A DNA stretch of 64,000 bases, from contig CM057235.1 in the NCBI GenBank assembly GCA_029891385.1, positions 17,855,620 through 17,919,619 of the forward strand. The letters run 5' to 3'. Below are positions 60,233 through 64,000 of this stretch, piece after piece. Position numbers and translations under genes: made by a program. The notes beneath the pieces were generated by a model. The model saw only the letters and a list, made by a program, of their open reading frames with translations, was not told the origin of the DNA and made no database searches. This DNA comes from Erythroxylum novogranatense (lineage: Eukaryota > Streptophyta > Magnoliopsida > Malpighiales > Erythroxylaceae). Numbering within the stretch: the first letter of the stretch is position 1; every line of letters begins with the position of its first letter.

Positions 60233-61303
60233 GATAGGACTGACTTTTTTGCATGAGTTTTAGTTTTAGGTTTGAAGAAGCGAGAAAAGTTATGATGTGA
60301 TAAACGTCCGTGCTTCCTAAAATTAACACAATAGGATAGTTTTATGGGTCAATAAATGCAAAATCCAATAGTCAAATCTTTTTCACCGCTTTCCATAGCA
60401 AAAAACAAAAATAGTATACCAAGCAACCGTAACTACTTCATTATTCATAAGATTTACAATCTTTGTACAATCTAGATAAACTTGAAAATAAACAAAGCTA
60501 AGCCCTGCTTATATAGGCAAAGACAGGGGTAGAAATGTAAATCTACCTAGACACATAATTATTATACTTTAACAAAAGTAAAGGACTATTTCACCTAATC
60601 TTATTATAAAGGAATCTATTTTAACCAAAAGTTCTAAAGCAATCAGTGCTTAGGTACAAAGTCTAAAAGACTACAGTAGAAAAGACTTAAAGGTGATAAA
60701 GATGTTGGATCTGACTCCATAGTTTCTCTTTCTTCTCTTTTTCTTTCTCTTACTTCTTTTTAAACCTGAATCAATAGTACCCCTGACTAAAATGCGAAGG
60801 TTGACTATGTTTTCAAAGAATTCACATACAATAGTGAAGACCTAAGCGAGGAGATAAACTCTAAGGGGTACGCAGGATTATACGGATTCAACCGTCTCTT
60901 CCTGACCACAAACTAGACAATGGGAAAGTGTTCTCGGACTTTGCTCTGACTCTAATACCACTCTGGGTATTAACACTAGAATCTGACTCTGGTTGAGAGT
61001 TAGAACCTTCTGCAAGAGGTTTTGATATTAGAGTAGCGAGGATATAATTCACTAAAGGACAACGCTGTAAGATAACCAACCTTACCCTTGTTCCATGACT
61101 GCTTAGAGGAGAATTGCTTCCCTAATTTAAACAATTGTGTAGTAACATAGATACTCATGCAAGACTAAGAAGAAATTCCAAATCTATGATAAGCTTAAAC
61201 CAAGGGTAACTTTTGTAGTGCAACTCAAATTTGGTCTAGCAAGTCCCTTGTATACAATAAGAGGAAAAGCCCACACTGACCAAGCATAAACGCATCACTG
61301 TGT
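60233..61303 (-). other. Unassigned, possibly an old LTR-element remnant
   Basis: On the minus strand 'gcctatataagcagggc' (near 60510) looks like an LTR TATA region, and 'gagtggtattagagtcagag' (near 60940-60965) resembles a tRNA-Met primer site. No second LTR and no polyprotein were found, so this is a suggestion only. Confidence 0.3.
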
Positions 61304-61451
61304 TAGGTATAGCAATGCGACCTAAGCTAGCCCAACCCGACCCACTTTATGTTTTTATTTTAAAATTAAAAAATGAAATCATTTTGTTCCTTCCCATCAA
61401 GCTATGGACCAGGCCGAGGCTAAGCAATCTTGGCCCATTTTGCCATCCCTA
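61304..61451. mobile_element. Possible short hAT-type MITE (148 bp)
   Basis: Ends 'taggtatagcaatg' and the complement of 'ttttgccatcccta' resemble hAT termini. The 8 bp flanks 'cactgtgt' and 'ctaattgt' match at only four positions, so a TSD is not convincing. Confidence 0.35.
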
Positions 61452-61518
61452 CTAATTGTATGAAAAAGGCACGGTCTTCAATCCACCACACGTGTTTACG
61501 CAGCACTTTATTTGACTG

Positions 61519-62026
61519 ACATAAGTATCAATACAAGAATGCATACAAAGAAGCCAAGAAAAATTTAAAGAGTGGACAAAGGCGAAGAATGCTCAAAAAA
61601 CAAAACTTCAGCATGTTAAATCATCCAAGACATAAGTATCAATACAAGAATGCATACAAAGAAGCCAAGAAAAATTTAAAGAGTGGACAAAGGCGAAGAA
61701 TGCTCAAAAAACAAAACTGCAGCATGTTAAATCATCCAAGACATAAGTATCAATACAAGAATGCATACAAAGAAGCCAAGAAAAATTTAAAGAGTGGACA
61801 AAGGCGAAGAATGCTCAAAAAACAAAACTTCAGCATGTTAAATCATCCAAGACATAAGTATCAATACAAGAATGCATACAAAGAAGCCAAGAAAAATTTA
61901 ATGAGTGGACAAAGGCGAAGAATGCTCAAAAAACAAAATTTCAGCATGTTAAATCATCCAAGCCAAGTGTGGTCCAGGAAAATCTTGCAGCAGATAGAGA
62001 TGATTGTTTACACTTCAGCAGGCTAA
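61519..62026 (+). repeat. 111 bp tandem repeat, four copies, open in one frame
   Basis: Units begin at 61519, 61630, 61741 and 61852 with 'acataagtatcaatacaa' and are nearly identical. The period is 37 codons exactly, so the plus frame stays open (61589-62026, 145 codons), each unit reading 'HKYQYKNAYKEAKKNL', 'KSGQRRRMLKKQN' and 'MLNHPR'. Differences between units include F/C and K/M changes. There is no start context, homology or splice evidence for a gene, and it lies 3' of the RRP43 homologue on the other strand. A minisatellite is the safest call. Confidence 0.85.
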
Positions 62027-62285
62027 AGCATCCAGTAATAACTTCATTTTGAAATACAATTCCTAGCATAACTGGGTTAAATCTCTCCATTATAATGATT
62101 GAATTGGCACTGACCAAACGTGAAAATTGCTATAAATCCACATAAACGTTTGCTCGAGAAAAAATCTAAAACAATTGTCAAATTATAGAAGAAAATGTAA
62201 CACAATCGCTCTTTAATTGGTAAGACTAAAATTCACCAATGTCCTTTACGATTACTAGTTTATTCCTTTGGGACATAACTACCTC
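62027..62285 (-). other. 3' flank of the RRP43 homologue
   Basis: On the minus strand an AATAAA word lies at 62264-62259, about 22 bases past the stop. It is close for a poly(A) signal, so the used site is uncertain. No other feature seen. Confidence 0.4.
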
Positions 62286-63290
62286 CTAGTCAACCTCCAT
62301 ACCCGAAACAGCCTCATCTAGAATCTTCTGAAGTTCTTTAACTCTTTGCCTTGTTAATGCAACACAGTCCTGCAACCATAACGTACCTTCTCTGATATAG
62401 TGGTCATCATTATTCAGGCAAAAACATTTAACTGGTCATAGGAGTGTGTGCAGATTGATTTAAGCAGAAGACGATGAAATATGTACTCATTGACATGGTT
62501 CTGCGCTTTATCATGAATAGAGCTCTTTAATATATCATGTCCTTGGCAATCTGACGGTAGATAATCATGCAACAATATTGACAAATCGAAAAAGTTGATG
62601 AGAAAATAAAATCTATTTTAGTTTGGAGCAAAAGCTCTTGAAATTGAGATGGAAAAACAGTTCAAACACCTAATTTCCCGTCCAACACAAAACTCAAAAC
62701 CTTTAAGAGATGAACTCAGTTTAAATGCCATGACTTCTTTTTGTTGCATTCCAACATTAGCTCCTAAATGGAATAGATCTCCGCAAAATCTCGGTTTAAA
62801 TGGAATTATAAACTCCATTAATGATGGTTCAAGTGAAGTTCGCAGTCGGACAACTTAAATAGTCATCGAATACCAAATTTACATATACAGTTGGACAACT
62901 TATTAGTCATCTAATTGCAAATTTATATACATAAAATTGATTCTATAATGTAGATTTTGTTTATATTACCAACAAAAAAAGAAAAGCTAACCTGAATAGC
63001 TGACATATAGGCAAGAACTGGTCCACCTGGCTTGTAAAAAGACACAAGTCTGGCGGATGAATCCAAAACCACAGTTACAAGAGTTTCCATAATGGATTCT
63101 TCCTCTGCAGTGGGGTCTGCCAAGATGTAATTTTTGTAAAGTATGCATGTCAAGGAAAAAGGTATATTGTTGATAGTGAGCTTCTTCTTCCCTGAGTTAA
63201 CTGGTTCCTTTCCCAGCTTCCTGCTCTCATCTTCATCCAACAAGACTACTATTTTCCCATTATCAGTCAATGAAACAGTGGGAATTTGCA
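62286..63290 (-). CDS. RRP43: Exosome complex component RRP43 homologue, last two exons (partial)
   Basis: Minus-strand exons 63290-62992 (299 nt, starting within a Leu codon) and 62369-62286 (84 nt, ending in TAG) are joined across a 622 bp GT-AG intron in phase 0. They encode the C-terminal RNase PH-like half: 'IPTVSLTDNGKIVVLLDEDE', 'NNIPFSLTCILYKNYILADP', 'EEESIMETLVTVVLD', 'KPGGPVLAYMSAIQ' and then 'DCVALTRQRVKELQKILDEA'. This fits RRP43 (human EXOSC8), a ring subunit of the RNA exosome that processes and degrades RNA in nucleus and cytosol. In the family the ring subunits are structural and lack phosphorolytic activity. The frame is intact, unlike all transposon genes here. Upstream exons lie beyond the right edge. 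Confidence 0.9.
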
Positions 63291-64000
63291 CTGCAAGACA
63301 TGCAAGTTCTAGATAACTATGCTGGTAACAAGTAGAGGGGCATGTTATGAGCTAAGTCCAATCTCCTAAGTAATGGGTTAAAAACACATAAAAGAGAAAA
63401 GTGCTCAATGCGTAAGTGGAGAGGTTGAAATCAATAATAATTCAAAGGTAGTAACCAAAACTAGCAGCTTAGCTACATCACTCCAGGAAACAATAATAAT
63501 GTTATTCATAGCTAGAGACTTCAAAGAGGGTGTCATAACTTCTAAAAGTTCATATTTCTCATATGTCAGATTTGGCAAGGTATGGTAGTATATCTACTAT
63601 CAATAGAAAATTATTCACTTAAGGCAGAAAAAGAAATTCAGTTACATAAAGCATTGCTTTATGATTGATTCATCCAATGAGACCAGATCATTTAGGACAA
63701 TTCAGGCAATACAGAACATTACATTGGACAGTTGTTTTGCCCAAGTACCAAGACATTGTCATTATTCCTGTCTGCATCTTACATCAACTCCACTAACCAG
63801 GAAAAGAACCCCAAATCCATCTTACTCACTCAGCTCACTTGAACTGAAACAAAGCTACTTTAATTGGAATCAAGGCGTGAAAGGAGAACTCTCGGACATA
63901 AGCTTATCCTTTCTATCACGAATTGGTTTCCACATACTCAAAGTTATGAGAACATAATGTCAGTGAAAAACTGAATAACACTGTATACTTATTATAAATT
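63291..64000 (-). other. Intron of the RRP43 homologue (continues outside)
   Basis: On the minus strand the acceptor 'cttgcag' ends at 63291. Between there and the window edge I found no earlier RRP43 exon in any frame. The open plus-strand frame at 63661-63957 shows no homology I recognise. Confidence 0.55.

Noticed and set aside
60888..61079. Minus-strand frame near a primer-site-like word
   Set aside because: The primer site has mismatches and no LTR pair or polyprotein accompanies it; kept only as a low-confidence remnant.
61519..62026. Annotated as a protein-coding gene
   Set aside because: No promoter, start context, splice signal or homology; the open frame follows from a repeat length divisible by three.
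63661..63957. 98-codon plus-strand frame
   Set aside because: Lies in the intron of the RRP43 homologue on the opposite strand and resembles nothing known to me.

Overview
The window is plant nuclear DNA. It holds two spliced genes with GT-AG introns, in-frame homologues of plant Ty3/gypsy (Tekay-type chromovirus and Athila-type), Ty1/copia and LINE elements, initiator-tRNA-Met primer sites, and MITE/hAT elements with proper target-site duplications (TSDs). It looks like a eudicot, but I cannot name the family. No bacterial, organellar, rRNA, tRNA or CRISPR feature was seen. Roughly 90% of the window is transposable-element DNA, much of it nested.

Layout. 1-22.6 kb: a chain LTR(B-type)-internal 1-LTR(A)-internal 2-LTR(B) of decayed Tekay-type chromoviruses. 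The LTRs either side of each internal region are different families, so the chain cannot be two simple insertions. A 4.19 kb solo LTR (17742-21933, TSD taatc) sits inside the last LTR. 22.6-30.05 kb: the 3' half of an Athila-type element (integrase, env-like remnant, 3' LTR); its LTR is split by a reverse-strand solo B LTR (26678-28780, TSD gtttt). 30.1-30.5 kb: a Tourist-like MITE (TSD tta). 30731-32884: a five-exon gene encoding a 230-residue protein whose family I cannot name. 34465-42208: an Angela/Tork-like copia element with both LTRs (TSD gagag), no gag/protease, and inserted in LINE-like sequence. 42.2-46.8 kb: LINE ORF1/endonuclease remnants on both strands and an LTR fragment. 46.9-51 kb: Athila-type gag and a probable LTR on the minus strand. 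51-55.3 kb: a decayed minus-strand LINE ORF2 split by a 1486 bp non-autonomous hAT element (TSD gtcaaaac). 55907-60227: a 4.32 kb solo A LTR (TSD attat). 61.5-62.0 kb: a 111 bp (37-codon) tandem repeat. 62286-63290: the last two coding exons of a minus-strand exosome RRP43 homologue, which runs off the right edge.

None of the transposon proteins is intact. Many premature stops fit C-to-T or G-to-A change, as expected from deamination of methylated cytosine, and several catalytic residues are lost. The host genes are two islands, at 30.7-32.9 kb and beyond 62.3 kb. The most unusual signal is that three unrelated element families each carry arrays of family-specific perfect palindromes (AAGTCGACTT, CCCACGATCGTGGG, CGTCGCGACG). 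A fourth pattern, short hairpins with changing sequence but preserved pairing, recurs in the A-type LTRs.
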